From assembly GCA_007922195.1 (NCBI GenBank), contig ML682013.1, forward strand, positions 18,669,882 through 18,733,881: 64,000 nucleotides of DNA, written 5' to 3'. Below are positions 11,641 to 23,519 of this stretch, piece by piece. The notes beneath the pieces are model-generated. The model searched no databases, was not told where the DNA came from, and was given only the letters and a program-made list of their open reading frames with translations. The DNA comes from Podocnemis expansa (taxonomy: Eukaryota; Chordata; Testudines; Podocnemididae). Made by a program: the position numbers and the translations under genes. Position 1 is the stretch's first letter; every line of letters starts with the position of its first letter.

Positions 11641-12250
11641 CTTGCTGCTACAACTGCCCCCCTTTCACTGCTGGCCCCATCAAGTTTCCCTGCCCTGTGG
11701 GTAAGTGGCATTTGCATTCCATTCATGGGTGTTGTCAGCGCGGCTGGCTCAAGGGGCTGAGGCGCCCTGAGCTGGCTTTCGGTTTTGCCCCCCCCTGTAG
11801 GGGTGTGTGGAACCTGGACTCTAATCTAGCCAGCTTGCCCCACCTCCCAGGACAGGAAACAACTGGCCCAGGAATGGAGCGGGCTAGCCCAGAGGTGGGG
11901 CTCCCTTCTCCCACCCCTGCCCTGGGCTGACAGTTCCTCCCTAGGGGTGGGGAGGGCCAGCGCAAAGGTGGGGCAAGAAAGCAAAGCCCTCCCCATGGGC
12001 TGGCCTGCTTCACCCCTGGGGGCAGAGTGGCTGGCTCACAGAGCAGCATGAGCATGGGTCTGGCTTCTGAGCTGGCCCGCCATGCCCCCCACTTGGCACC
12101 ATGGCACCCCCAAGGCAGTGGAGCCCCAGCCACTCCCTTACTTCTTTATGGGTTGAGCTGGCCCCCTGGTTCCCAGAGGTTGGAGCCATATAAACATGGA
12201 TACAGTGCCCTTTTCTCTAGCAGACTCCCAATGCTCCCCTGCAGATGAAC
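11641..12250. other. GC-rich block, unassigned, possibly a repeat
   Basis: Base composition jumps to clearly GC-rich with C- and G-runs, and chance open frames appear on both strands. CpG is sparse, so it does not read as a CpG-island promoter. Every other GC-rich block in this window except 48.3-48.55 kb is a hAT element, so an undetected transposon is the likely explanation. No terminal repeats or target duplication could be fixed. Confidence 0.35.
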
Positions 12251-12829
12251 ACCTTCAAAGTTTTGCACACATAGCCCTTCTGTAAAGTCACTCTCACCAC
12301 ATACTCCTACACCTGACTGCCAGAAGACTTCTCCCCTGCTGAGAGTTTTACATGGGACCTCTGTTGCAGGTTTGAATTTAATGATAAATACATAAAACAT
12401 TCTATATTTATATACCATTAAAATTGAGCCAAACTGACAAAAGACCCCCCCCCGACATACAGTTTGATAGAGAAAATTTCAGAATCATAGGTGTTTAAAC
12501 CCTCCTCTGAACATGGATAATGTTTGCTTGGGAATGTGCATATTTATGTGTTATTCGTGACTGTTGTCATATGCTGTAAATACTTACTTCAGCTGCTCCC
12601 CAGCAGTGGGGAAGCAGGGTAGTGTATTTGTGGAAGTTAGTGTTACTTAGCTTGGTGAATGTAGGTTGCATTAACAGTAATAACGTGGAGCCTTCACAGG
12701 CTGCCAACACTGAGGAGTCTGCCTGGAGACAGAGCATGTCAGCTCTCTGTCAGTGTGCTGTTCGAGAAATTTCCTCATAGTGTATGGGACAGGAAAAAGC
12801 ACGCGAATTAGGGATGCACGAAGGAACTC
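12251..12829. other. Non-coding stretch, nothing recognised
   Basis: Mixed-composition sequence with a C-run at 12,446-12,453. No element ends or exon-like segments were seen. Confidence 0.35.
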
Positions 12830-13600
12830 GGTGATTGGCTAGGGACTCTGGTATTTATAGGGGGTTCCCTCTAAGGAGATTGCTTTGCTGCACCTTCTCG
12901 CAAGACTGACTGCTGCTGTTGCTCTCCTTAAGGGAGACAAACTGGGGTTTGGACTGGGCCTCGGGCTGGGGATCAGAACTGTGTCCACTTGATATTTTGG
13001 TTCACTGAATTGGAGTTTCAAGTGCTGATACCCTGAGCTGGATGAGGTGAAGAATATCTACCACACCTTGATTTAAGACCCTGAAGAGGACAGGAGCATG
13101 AACTTCATGAGGAAGCTGCTCTGTCCATAGACTTTGCTTAAGGGTGGAAAGGACTTTCAATTAAAGGACCCAGGGTTCGAATGAACCTGAAGAAGACGCC
13201 TCACATTAGGATCATCTGAACCAAGACTACATGGAAGTGGTGCTGTGGGTGATCAGGATCCACAACCAGCTGGCCAAAGAAAAACTGTAAATATATTGGG
13301 GTTTGTGAGGGAGTTTCCTCACAGGGTCAGATTCACACCTCTGGGTGTGAGGGAAGGTGTGTAACAAAGGTACATACCTTCTGGAGGGTGGGTATCCAGG
13401 GACCCTCAGTGTCCACGAAATTCTGTGTAAAAGTAACCTATAACAGAAAGAAAGATTGTAGTGAGTTATTAAGCCATAGGAATAGGACTTGATCTTATCT
13501 TTAAGGCTCACCTGCCTATGGTGGATGCTACCTGTTTCAAATTCTAGTTTTAATACCTGTAAACATATCCCACCTTCCTTGCCCCATTGAATAAAGTTTG
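12830..13600 (+). promoter_or_regulatory. CCAAT, TATA and poly(A) signals in order: possible LTR or lost transcription unit
   Basis: A GATTGGCT box (reverse CCAAT) near 12,832 is followed by a TATTTATA box at 12,852-12,859, and a canonical AATAAA at 13,590-13,595 with a GT-rich stretch (GTTTGTGG) just after it. This order fits a retroviral or Gypsy-type LTR or the first and last parts of a short transcript. A short inverted motif, TGTGAGGGAGTTTCCTCACA, lies near 13,304. No second LTR, primer-binding site or TG...CA boundary could be fixed. About 740 bp from TATA to AATAAA is long for most LTRs. Confidence 0.3.
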
Positions 13601-14664
13601 TGGTTAAGTTGCACAGCACTGGCTGTGTGGTGATTCTAAAGACAGTGGATAGGGGTGTCAGCATGAAAGACAGCTGTGGTGGGGACAGACCTACTAGGAA
13701 ATTACCTGTCACTCAGGTGGGTGCACCTGGGGAGGAAATTTTCCACATAGAAGTTAACCCAGTAGTTAGCCTTATTTTTTCATTCAACAGAGTTTGTCGG
13801 TTCAAAGCTTTTTGTTTATTTCTAATTTGTTTAAATATTTTATGTATTTTGTAAATAGGCATTTACCAACTCTTTCAAAACCATACATCTAGCCCTGGCC
13901 TAACATTACTTGGTTAAGCAGGCCATACTGACAGCGGAGGTTAGTCACAATTAAGCGTCCTACAATAAGCTTCACAAAGCGATGACTTTTTCAACTTTGC
14001 TCACTCTGGAGAAGAACGGCTATTTAGAGTTTATCCACTTATAAGTTCTAATGCCTTATAACTGATACCTTTATATTGTGAGCCATATTTTGCCATCTTT
14101 ATTTAAGCAGAATTGATTTCAGTGGGGAATCCTGCTTAAAAATGATGTCATGATTTGGCCCTATCCGTTTTACAGCAATCAGATTAAGCTAAACATTCTT
14201 GTTTGTAATATTTTTTTCTCTCCCCCAAGAACCCATCCATTAATTCATTTCATATGAATTCACTATGATTACATTAAGTATAATTGTTTTGTTATTCATG
14301 TGTCTGTCACAAGAGCTTTTATAGACATTCCATTATAAAATATGTTACCATATTTAAAAAGGTTGAATCTGTGGCTCACTAATATAGAAGTGACTTAATA
14401 ATCCAATTTGATCCCAATATATCATTTTGAGAAATGTCATTTTTACCTCTGTGGCCTGAATTCAAGATAAGGACCTTGAATTTATTCTGTCAGTGATAAG
14501 TCTGGTCAGACCACCTACAACACCATGTGGAGAGTCCCCATCACACATGGATCTTATTCATCCTTCACAGAAGTTCAGCATCCCATTAAAGAGTGGATAT
14601 AACAATCTGTCTGGAAGAGAAAAGTAGGCCAGAGGAAGCACATCATCGCACCATCAGGCAAACA
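13601..14664. other. Non-coding stretch with an old repeat fragment
   Basis: Around 14,095-14,165 the text ATTTCAGTGGGGAATCCTGC and ATGATTTGGCCCTA fits a degraded old repeat. The rest is AT-rich single-copy-looking sequence with no gene. Confidence 0.35.
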
Positions 14665-15405
14665 GACATGTCTACACTACAGTATAAATCTAGGGTTAGT
14701 GGTACTTGGGTCAGTTAACCCATGTTATGGAATCCTGGGTTTGAGGGTCTACATCAGGCTTGTCAAACCTGTGGCCCAGGAGCCAAATTCCGGCCCTCAA
14801 GGGCTTTCATTCAGCTCATGGAGTACTGCTGAAAGAGTCTGGGAGCTGGGGCTGGCCAGGGCCCTTTTCAATTTCCCACCCTGTGCATAGCTGCAGGAAG
14901 GCATGGCCTGGCCGGAGCTCTTCAGGGGCTGGATTTTCCTGAGCAGTGTTTGGCAGGGAGTGAGAAGAGCAGAGTTGGTGGGGTCCCTGTCAGGAAGTAG
15001 CTGCGTCCTGCCATCCAGCTGCTCTGCTCCCCCCACATCACCCTTCTTCCCCTCCCCTCCTCTGCCATGCTCTCCTGTCCTGCTTTGCTCCCCACACTCT
15101 GTCTTGCCCCCTCACACAGGCACTCCACCCCTCCCCCTTTTCTTCTATACCCAGTACAAGCAAAAGCAATGCCAAATGTTACACTAACCATTATTTTATT
15201 AAAGTTTATTAATAAAAGATTGATTTGTATGTCTTTTCTATCAAAAATTTTCTCACTGCCCCCCCCCGATGGGGAAAAGAATTGCAATGTGGCCCCTCAC
15301 CCAAAAGGGTTGGATACCTGTGGTCTACACTGTATTTTAACCCTATGTTAAGACTTTTCTAACCCATGCTCAATCCTAGGTCTCTGGTGTCTACACTGGA
15401 ATGCA
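14665..15405. mobile_element. Old MITE-like repeat with GTCTACACT motifs, split by a hAT
   Basis: GTCTACACT occurs at about 14,671 and 15,391, with related GTCTACAT/C at the hAT target site. Reading across the inserted hAT, the phrases AACCCATG and AATCCTGGGTTTGAGGGTC recur as AACCCATG and AATCCTAGGTCTCTGGTG, so the pre-insertion sequence had internal near-direct repeats. It belongs to the same vocabulary as the MITE at 15,764. Confidence 0.5.
14755..15322. mobile_element. Nested non-autonomous hAT element, 568 bp
   Basis: The left end is CAGGCTTGTCAAACCTGTGG and the right end, reversed, is CACAGGTATCCAACCC. Target duplications are GTCTACAT (14,747-14,754) and GTCTACAC (15,323-15,330), differing at the last base. 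The interior includes CCGGCCCTCAAGGGC, a common phrase in these elements, a C-rich tract and a C-run near 15,260. The element has no transposase; open frames inside it on both strands are not genes. Confidence 0.75.
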
Positions 15406-15605
15406 CAGGTCCAAGTTAAAGTAACCATATCCTAGAGTCCCTGGAGCATCCACCCCAAAATGTGGAGGAAAACTTTAGTGCACCCCCTGCATATTAACAG
15501 GAAGCAGCTTGCTTTGCGAAATCTTGTTTGATTGGATCTCCGTTGCAAATCCAGGAGGTTGTAACAGTATGCTTGCAGACTGATTTCCAGAAGAGAATAG
15601 GTTAA

Positions 15606-15625
15606 AGCTGAGCTGAGCTGAGCTG
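15606..15625. repeat. (AGCTG)4 tandem repeat
   Basis: Four perfect copies of the pentamer AGCTG. The flanks 15,406-15,763 show no other feature. Confidence 0.9.
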
Positions 15626-15763
15626 CTTCTTGTTGCAAAGAGGGGCCACCTTCATTTTCAATCTAGCGAATTAGAGCTTGTTGGGATAGGAAGGACTACA
15701 TAAATTGTCACATGGAATTGTGGGATGCTTCTGACTGAATCCTGCTACCCAAAATTAGAGCAA

Positions 15764-15966
15764 GGCTGTGTCTATACTGCAAAACTATAGGGCTGAGCCC
15801 CTGAGGTACAGCTTAACTGAAACTTGGACCCTCTTGCCCTGGAGGGCTCTGAAACCTCTGGGTCCACATCCTGGGTTAGCACAATTGCAGTGTAGATACA
15901 AAAGAGGGGTTAGGTTTGAACCTGGGCTCAAACATAGGCTTATGTTGCAGTGCAGATATAGATGTT
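15764..15966. mobile_element. MITE with GGCTGTGTCTATACTGC ends
   Basis: The left end GGCTGTGTCTATACTGCAA is matched by the right end TTGCAGTGCAGATATAGATG, which is its imperfect reverse complement. The interior has GTTTGAACCTGGGCTCAAAC, a hairpin. This matches the turtle MITE type whose full ends read GTCTACACTGC. No clean target duplication could be assigned. Confidence 0.6.
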
Positions 15967-17020
15967 ACCACAGGATCATCTGTAGCTCCATGGTGGAAGT
16001 CCCTCTTCATGGAGAGATCTGTGGCAGCAGTCAAAAATAGTATGTCACTGCCAGGAAATACAGAGCTGGCATCTACATGAACATACCTGGCCTCTCAGCA
16101 ATCCTCTAGGCTATGCATGGATATCTAATACAGATATAGAAACTGTGCTGTGGTAAGTAATCCCACCTAATGGCATTCAGGAGGATATCTCTGCAAAGCA
16201 AACCTTATGGAGTTTGCTCCACCTTTCATGCCCTTTCTTCTCATTTAAACCTCTTGTATTCATTTTACCACAGATAGAGGGTAACTAGTTCTTCTTCTGT
16301 TGACTGACTGCCCCATACCCAGCCAAGAAAAGATCTTAAAAGCATGCTAAAAGATTGAACTCCCCCAAAATGATAGCATTATTCCAGTTACAAGCCAAGG
16401 AGATGGAGCCTGAAGATATTAGGGCTGTAGACTCCCCAATGCATAGAGTAATCATGGTATTTCCCTCTTCATACTTCTGTAACACAAAGCGGAAGCAGGA
16501 GGCACCCCTGGAGTATACCTGGCACTGGTGCTATGGCACTAGAACAGCTGTGTAGAGATTGTGGCTCAGGCTTTGATGCTTAGGTAGTAGGCTGGACTTC
16601 AGAGCTAGAGCTCCACCACAAACAACAACTTGAAGCACCATCCACATATCTATTTTTAGCACCATAGCACTGGCCCAATGAGTCTGTCAAACCAGTTTCA
16701 GAGACTCACTGATGCCTCTGGCTCTGTAAACATATCACTGTAGGCTGTGTGGACTCTGTTGGAAAGAACCATTAGTTGTGGAACATGGATGCTGGGATCT
16801 CATTTAAATAAGTCCTCCTTCTTCTATGCTGCTTTGTGAATTACCATGGAGGAGACTGTTTTTTCTTAAGACAGCATCCTACAGCAGGTTGACCTTGGCC
16901 TCTATCGCTCAGCCTAATGTGAGGCCAGACTCTGTGGTCTTTTTTCAGTCATCTATGGTTTGGAGGCCTGGCTCAGGCCCATGCTAAGTAATATTAATCC
17001 CTAGATCAAGAAAGAATTAT
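15967..17020. other. Non-coding stretch, nothing recognised
   Basis: No exon-like sequence or recognisable mobile element was found. Short plus-strand open frames at 16,355-16,555 and at the CR1 tail are not protein-like. Confidence 0.35.
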
Positions 17021-17105
17021 TTTGGGGAAGTTCTTTGCCTGTATTACACAGGAAGTCAGACTACATGTTCACACTAGTCCCTTCTGGCATTAGATGCTTT
17101 GGAAG
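17021..17105 (+). mobile_element. CR1 LINE 3' tail fragment
   Basis: The text GGGGAAGTTCTTTGCCTGT, ACACAGGAAGTCAGACTACA and TAGTCCCTTCTGGC matches the well-known CR1 3' end (GGAGGTCAGACTAGATGATC...GGTCCCTTCTGGCC). CR1 copies are normally cut short at the 5' side, which fits this short tail. Confidence 0.7.
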
Positions 17106-18654
17106 ACTTTATAAAATCAACTCTCTCCAGAGAGGAAGAATCTGGATAAATGTGCAAAACCAAGTAGCAATTGAGAAGGTACATTCAATAACCAGCCTCT
17201 GTACTGCTTTTAGTATATCCCTCAACCTATTACCATCAAATAACCACAATGACTATCAAATCCCCCATACTTGAATGGGAAATTCCAGCTCAGATGAAAA
17301 GGGCTCCTTCAGTATAAATAAACCTTTGGGTATTTTACCCTTCAAAAATCACCTCAGGGGTATGATTCTAAAACAAAAGAAAACTGGTAATTGAAAGACA
17401 TTACTTTAGTAAGTCAGATGCAGCAATACATGCAAAGAGTCTTATTTATTTTTCTGTTAGTTAAAACAATTGTACTGGTACTGCAACTTTAATATCATTC
17501 AGAAAATATTCCACCAACTACTACCAGCACTGTATCCTTTTTACTTTGGGACTCACAGTCCTGGAGCTCCATCTTAAAACAGACTGCTCTGTAGTGACAC
17601 AAAGCACCTCAATGTTAGATTGCCTTATGCATCATTCAAAATAAAGGAAAAAAGAATACCACCCACCACATACCATAGGCCTGACTAACTGTGTTCCTAC
17701 AATATTTCAAGCAATTTAGTATGGAATAACCCACCTCAACAGCAAATAGAAGATTAGTTACCTTTGAGCATCATCTCTGGTTGAGCAAATCTGAGTGAGA
17801 ATGAGAGGTGCTGAGGAAATGACTTCAAGGCAGGTAAGCACCTCTCAGGTTGTGGCCCCTCTGAAGTGAGCAAACTGGTATACTCAAGAGACAAGAAAAA
17901 GTTCAGTTTTGAAGGTCTTTTTTTTTTTTAATAGAAGAGAGATTTTTCATGGCTAATACAACAAGGGAAATTTGTTACAAAAGATATCATGAGGCATTAG
18001 ACTATAATAACTGTGCTATTAGCCCCCATGTGACTTACTAATTATACTAATTACAAATTAAGGAAACATAAAAACAAATCACATTGTTACATGCTGATTA
18101 CAAGCTAGAAAACACAGCAGGCATTGAGTTTCTGTGCCTCAGCCAAGCAGTTTTGCCTCTTTTTTTTGGTTGTTAGTGAAAGAGGCAACATTTCAAGAGG
18201 AACAATTAGGCTGGTTTGTGACACTGGACTCCTTGGGGACGGTTTCAGAGTACTGCTGTGAGTAAGCCTGTAGGACACAGTTTCAAACAAACTATGCTCC
18301 TGCAAAGACTTTTTCTTTTCTCAGTGCCATGTAATGCACACAAGGAGTATGTATTTAGGCCAGGGAATAAAAGTGAATAAATGGAAGAGAAATGATAAAC
18401 AATCTTAATGATGCTTAATGGAACTATTTATCGTGTGCCTGTTCTTACCTTAGAAGTGACCATTTGTAAGTGCAGCTTCTTTTCCAAAGGTTTGCCTTAA
18501 TCCAAGGCAGAAGAGTCTAGGTCATACATAAGGTGACCGAAAAATGTGTAGATAATTTATTCAGATCTTTTATTGTAAACTGTGTAGTTGGATGAACTAA
18601 AATCTTTAAAAGAATTTTTCACAACAGCCTATTACTCTCAGTTTCCTAAATATC
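17106..18654. other. AT-rich non-coding stretch
   Basis: Nothing recognisable apart from a T-run at about 17,920-17,931. No gene, RNA or clear repeat was found. Confidence 0.35.
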
Positions 18655-18725
18655 TCTGATGCATTTGTACATTTCCATTGTTCTAAGGGTTAAAAACTTC
18701 ACCATCACAATGACGAGCCTTATTA
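18655..18725. repeat. Ancient repeat copy A (GGGTT.AAAAC...ACCATCACA)
   Basis: The phrase CATTTCCATTGTTCTAAGGGTT then AAAAACTTCACCATCACAATG (each shortened here) aligns to 22,785-22,845, where CCATTTTCCCGAGGGTT and GAAAACACCACCATCACAGTG occur in the same order and spacing. The pair is diverged, so it looks like two old copies of one family that I cannot name. Confidence 0.5.
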
Positions 18726-20649
18726 CTCAGTCAAAGTAAATGGATCACCATATAACCTTTCAGAAATGTTCTTCCTTAAGCTATTAAAACATTCCATGCC
18801 CTTAGATGACAACAATTTCTCTGCCTTTTGAAATTTCTTTTCTATCCTGCAGAGTTCATAGAGATATGCTTGGTTAAAATCAACTTATATAAAACTATGC
18901 ACTGTAAATTCTGACACTTCTGTTTGAATCTCTTTTCAAACACTTGTCTTTGCTCACCATAATAGATGTCAGTTCTTCTGATGTAGTTCAAGCATGAGCT
19001 TCATATGAAGACTCAGCTATGTCTATTGCATTTCTGAAGCTACTACTCACTGAAGTTTTGTGCTGTTTGACATCAAAGATAGGCAAGAATCACCTGCTGA
19101 GTTCACATGCATGGAGCAAAACATCTTCAAATCACTTGTGCTAGACAAAAGTTTTTCATATTAAGCTTTCACTATCATGTGGACTTAAAGACAAATGTAG
19201 ACCTTGTTAAAGTTGCAATGTCGTGTTATTATACTATGCATATGGACCTTGTGGTTTATGTAACTTTTCAGAACTATAGATAATTCATTTGGCTATTTTT
19301 CTGGCATCAACTGCAAAGAATTTCATTGAACAAAATATTGTTTTTCATTCAATATGCAGTGATTTTGCTCAAAAGTAAAAGCAATTTGGAAGCTTGGCAT
19401 GGTCTAGCTTAGAAAAAAGACAGTGCTCTAGTTTTACAAACTTAATAAAAGAGCTTTTGTCGACAATTTGAAAACAGAAAAGATGTAAGAGTTAAAACAC
19501 ACTGTATACAAGAAACATAAATTGAGCATATTCTAGTTCAAAATGTGTCTTAAAGTTCCCAAATATGCATTTGGAGAGAGTTTAATCATTCAAACGATAT
19601 ATGCTGAATAATAAGTGAATAAATACTAATATATTAGTAACAAAAAGATGTATTAAGGATCGAGAACTAATGTATAATGGATGTGTATTAAATGTAGATA
19701 TCTACTGATCACCTTACTGTGTCATAGTTAAGTCCAAGGAATTTCAACAGACAGTATATGAATCAAATGCAATACTAATATGTATAGAAAGATGTATGCT
19801 TGAACAGTTATTGTGGTTAAATAAAGATGTTTATAATCAGTTGGTGTTTAAATGTCTGACGAACCATATAAAGTAAAAACTAAAACACAATAGGGTGTGT
19901 GATTGTTGTGGGATAATCTAATGTTATGGGTATGTGAGTTCACTCAGCAGATGCTGGACTCAGCTGCCAATTTTAGCATACTGAAGGTCTTAGAATTCTA
20001 GGGCCTCCAGTGAATTTTTATTATTATTATTCATTTTAAGTATCTTGAAATGAATTTAAAAGAAAAAGTGTTTTCCCCCTGCCATTGTTTTTTCCATTTC
20101 TTTAGTAAATGAATCCAAGGGAAGTCAATATGCCTAACAATTTCCAGTCTGTGCAGTTGTTCCATAACTGAAAGGTACCTTAAGCAGGCTAGATTTTTAA
20201 CTCACTCCTGACTATTTTATAAACCTTAATCAAACACATATTTCAGGATCTTAAAGCATTAATTTGTGTCCTGCTCCATATACCTTAAACTTAGCTGAGC
20301 AATTTAGCTTTAACATAGTGCAAACAGAAACTGCAATTTGAATGCCCCTACTGCTGAGGTACATGGGCAGCCAGGGAAGGCTGCCCATTGTAAGGGCCAC
20401 AGATTTGGACCCAGCTTTGTTGCTAGTTTCTAGAATGATATCTATTTGTCTCCAATTTGGTAATGCTTGATTATAGCAAGAGTGGTGTATAGTGTACCTG
20501 GAACATGAGAAATCAAAGCCGACATGGTTTTGGGTGGTCTATGCTCTGTCATGGAATTAAAGAATAGATAAACGCACTATGCTAGGGGAAGAGTCAACAT
20601 GGTTTTTGTAAAAGGAATTCATACATTTCCATTCTATTAGAATTCCATT
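18726..20649. other. AT-rich non-coding stretch, nothing recognised
   Basis: Long single-copy-looking region without exon-like open frames, transposon ends or RNA genes. Confidence 0.35.
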
Positions 20650-21342
20650 CAGAAAAAAAGCTAAATAATAAAATAGAAAATATGATTATGCCACTATGAA
20701 AATCCATGGTTCATCCATACCTTGAATACTGCATACAACTGTGGTCACCTCATCTAAAAATACATATATCAGAAAAGGGCTGAGAAGACCAACAAAAACG
20801 ATCATGGGTATGGAACAGCTTCTTTATATGCAGAGATTAAAAAGACTGAGACTCATCATTTTAGAAAAGAGACAACTAAAGAAAATATGATACAGGTCTA
20901 TAAATTCATGAATATATGAAGAAAGGGAGTACGGAAGTCTTATTTACACTTTTACATAACATATGCACTAGGGTTTATCTGATAAAATTAATAGGCAGCA
21001 GGTTTAAAACAAACTGAAGAAAGTACTTCTGCACACAATGCATTGCCAAGGGATGTTATGAAGACCAAAACTATAACTGGGTGCAAAAAAGAATTGGATA
21101 AGACCACAGAGGTTATATTCATCAGTAGCTATTACCCAAGATAGTTAGGGATGCAACCCCATGCTCTTGGTGTCCCCAGACTTCCAAGTGTCAGAAGCTA
21201 GAACAACAGGGGATGCATCACTCAAATTGCTCTGCTCTGTTCATTCTCTCCAAAGCATCTGGCACTAGCCACTGTCTTCAGCTAGGATGCTGAGCTAAAT
21301 GGACCAGTTGTCTGACCTGGAATGCCCATTCTTATGTTCTTA
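20650..21342 (+). mobile_element. CR1 LINE, 3' part of ORF2 and 3' UTR
   Basis: Near 20,690-20,790 one frame encodes KSMVHPYLEYCIQLWSPHL, the conserved C-terminal motif of CR1 ORF2 (HPHLEYCVQFW type). Downstream come AGGCAGCAGGTTTAAAAC and CATTGCCAAGGGATGTTATG, and the end reads ACCAGTTGTCTGACCTGGAA then TGCCCATTCTTATGTTCTTA, the standard CR1 3' terminus. The copy is 5'-truncated and carries frame breaks, so it is dead. The sense strand is plus. Confidence 0.85.
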
Positions 21343-22784
21343 CCAGTGAATCAGATGCAGGAAGCAGTAGTTCACATCCCCTGCACAGATGATGAGCCCA
21401 AAGTACATCATTAAAATAGGTAAGAGAATCACAGAGTACCAAACATAACAGCCAGATGCACCGTGCATGAGATGAGAAATTTTCATCCTAAACAATACAA
21501 TGTAATGTCTCAGCTTACTCAAAACATAACGAACCAATCAACTTGCATTTACCTACTCACCACAGTGTCACTAGATCTATCATAATGATTTCAATATCTC
21601 ACTCCTAATTTGTGTCCTAGATGTACAGTAGATATTCCATGGTTATTTAAAGCTACTGCTTAGATTTAGTCAGAAAATTGAGATATAGCAGATATATGGA
21701 AAACATTTTTTTGTGGTTTGACATTAATCGAAGGAGAGTCATGTAACAATTAACAATCAAGAGTTACTCTGGGGGAAAAAAGGTAAAACATGGCAGAAGA
21801 AAAACTCTCTGCAAATGTAATCCTAAAACAGATTGACATGCTGATCCAAAAGCACTACAAAAACCTACAGTGGAAGCAAGGAAAAGAGCAACCAGGATAG
21901 GAAACACACAGTAAGATAACTAGATTTCAGTACCTGATATTAGAGTTTAGCATCTGTGAAGTTCACTACAGAAGTGACCTTTATAGTTGGCTTCCCTGTC
22001 AGAGAAAGCCAAATGAGACATTTTATTATCAGAGAAAAAAAATCAAAGAGTCTATTCGACTATCGTTTTTGCATTGTATAACTCTGATTTCCTCATTCTT
22101 TACACAACAGAGACAAGTGACTGTATACAGAAATGGTGCCGTACTGAGATAAAAATGGGGTACTCTATCTTTAATAAGTTTTGTCATTCATCCTGGCATC
22201 TGGGTACATTAGAAACAAGCAACACATTAAACTAAACTATCCACATGAGAAAGCACAAACAGCAGGCAGGTCAGCAATACCTCATTTATAAGGCATCAAA
22301 GATTCTGATAGATCTAATAAAATTACTATGAATATCTGACCTTTGTCTGGTTGCCAGAAAGAATGTAGTTATACCATTGGGGGAGGGAGGAATCATCAGT
22401 GACAAAATGCGGTTTGCAATAAACTCTTCTTCATCATAGTAATTTATTTTCTACTTTCAAGAAGTATACGTAGGGATTTACAATTAGAACACGAAATGAA
22501 CGTTAAAAAAATGGAAATAAAGCTGACAATAACAATATTTAAATTGCTTAATGGAGACCCTGTACATCTTCTGCCTCCATGTAGCAGATCGCTAAGTGTT
22601 TAGAGCTTCTAATTGTACAGTATATCTTAATAAACAGCATTATGCAGAGACTCCAGGTCAAATGTTAGACAGCAAAAATATTGTCTATGATTTATCCAAA
22701 AGTTTGATTGTATCATTGCATATTAACAGTAAATCAAACCTTAGAGAGAGTTAAGAAGCTAATGACTGCCAGGATTCCAAATAT
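21343..22784. other. AT-rich non-coding stretch, nothing recognised
   Basis: No coding, RNA or clear transposon signal was found. Confidence 0.35.
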
Positions 22785-22845
22785 TTCTGATATTGCCATT
22801 TTCCCGAGGGTTGAAAACACCACCATCACAGTGCTGATAAGCTTT
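22785..22845. repeat. Ancient repeat copy B
   Basis: Second copy of the segment at 18,655-18,725, in the same orientation, with CGAGGGTTGAAAAC and CACCATCACAGTGCTGATAAGC. The two copies are roughly 4.1 kb apart. The flanks do not obviously align, so this is unlikely to be a recent duplication. Confidence 0.5.
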
Positions 22846-23519
22846 TAAAATGTATACTTTATTTGATGCATGGCATAAGATGCAAACATGAACATATCTT
22901 TATTGCTATTAATAATATAACATGAAGAAAGGTGAAAGTTTTTAGAATTTCTCTATTTACAAAAATAAATGGTTGTACCAAAACATGTCAGGCATTTCTG
23001 TTCAAGTCAATATGTTTTCTACCCATCCTTCATCTGTGACCAATCTGTTTTCTATTCGTCATTCCTCTGTGATTTAAGTCATGATCCTTTAATCAAACAA
23101 AACAATTGCAACCCCCTGCGCTTACACTAAGTTCTACTAAAAAGGACTCTACAGTAGTGGATACAATAGCAAAAGCAGAGCTTTAAGTATTGTAAGGTGT
23201 ACAAGGTAGGTACTTTAACCCAGATTCTCTCCTGCACTGATATTAGCCCAGCACAGGAGGTACAGCAGCAATAAAGGGCCACCCCCTGATTCCTGCAGTG
23301 CTGACCCCACCACACCAATGTAAATGAAAACTGCTTGAGGACTCATACTACTTGATTACAGTCTCTAAAGGACCTGACAGCAATTGTGAATTTTTGTAGT
23401 ACAGGCTGGAAAAGCCTGGAATATGGTTAGAGTTAGGGGATAAATATAACTTTACAGGGTGACCAACTATCAAGGAGAACAGTAACACACCACCAGTCCG
23501 TCCATTCTTTACCTGGCAA
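22846..23519. other. Non-coding stretch, nothing recognised
   Basis: No gene or named element was recognised between the ancient repeat and the antisense CR1. Confidence 0.35.

Noticed and set aside
13170..13195. GGGTTCGAATGAACC, resembling a tRNA T-arm / B box
   Set aside because: No A box, acceptor stem or anticodon arm could be placed around it.
13227..13712. 161-codon minus-strand open frame
   Set aside because: It runs antisense across the CCAAT/TATA/poly(A) unit, has no recognisable domain and no splice context.
14797..15351. Overlapping frames up to 121 codons
   Set aside because: All are inside the nested hAT element and read on both strands.
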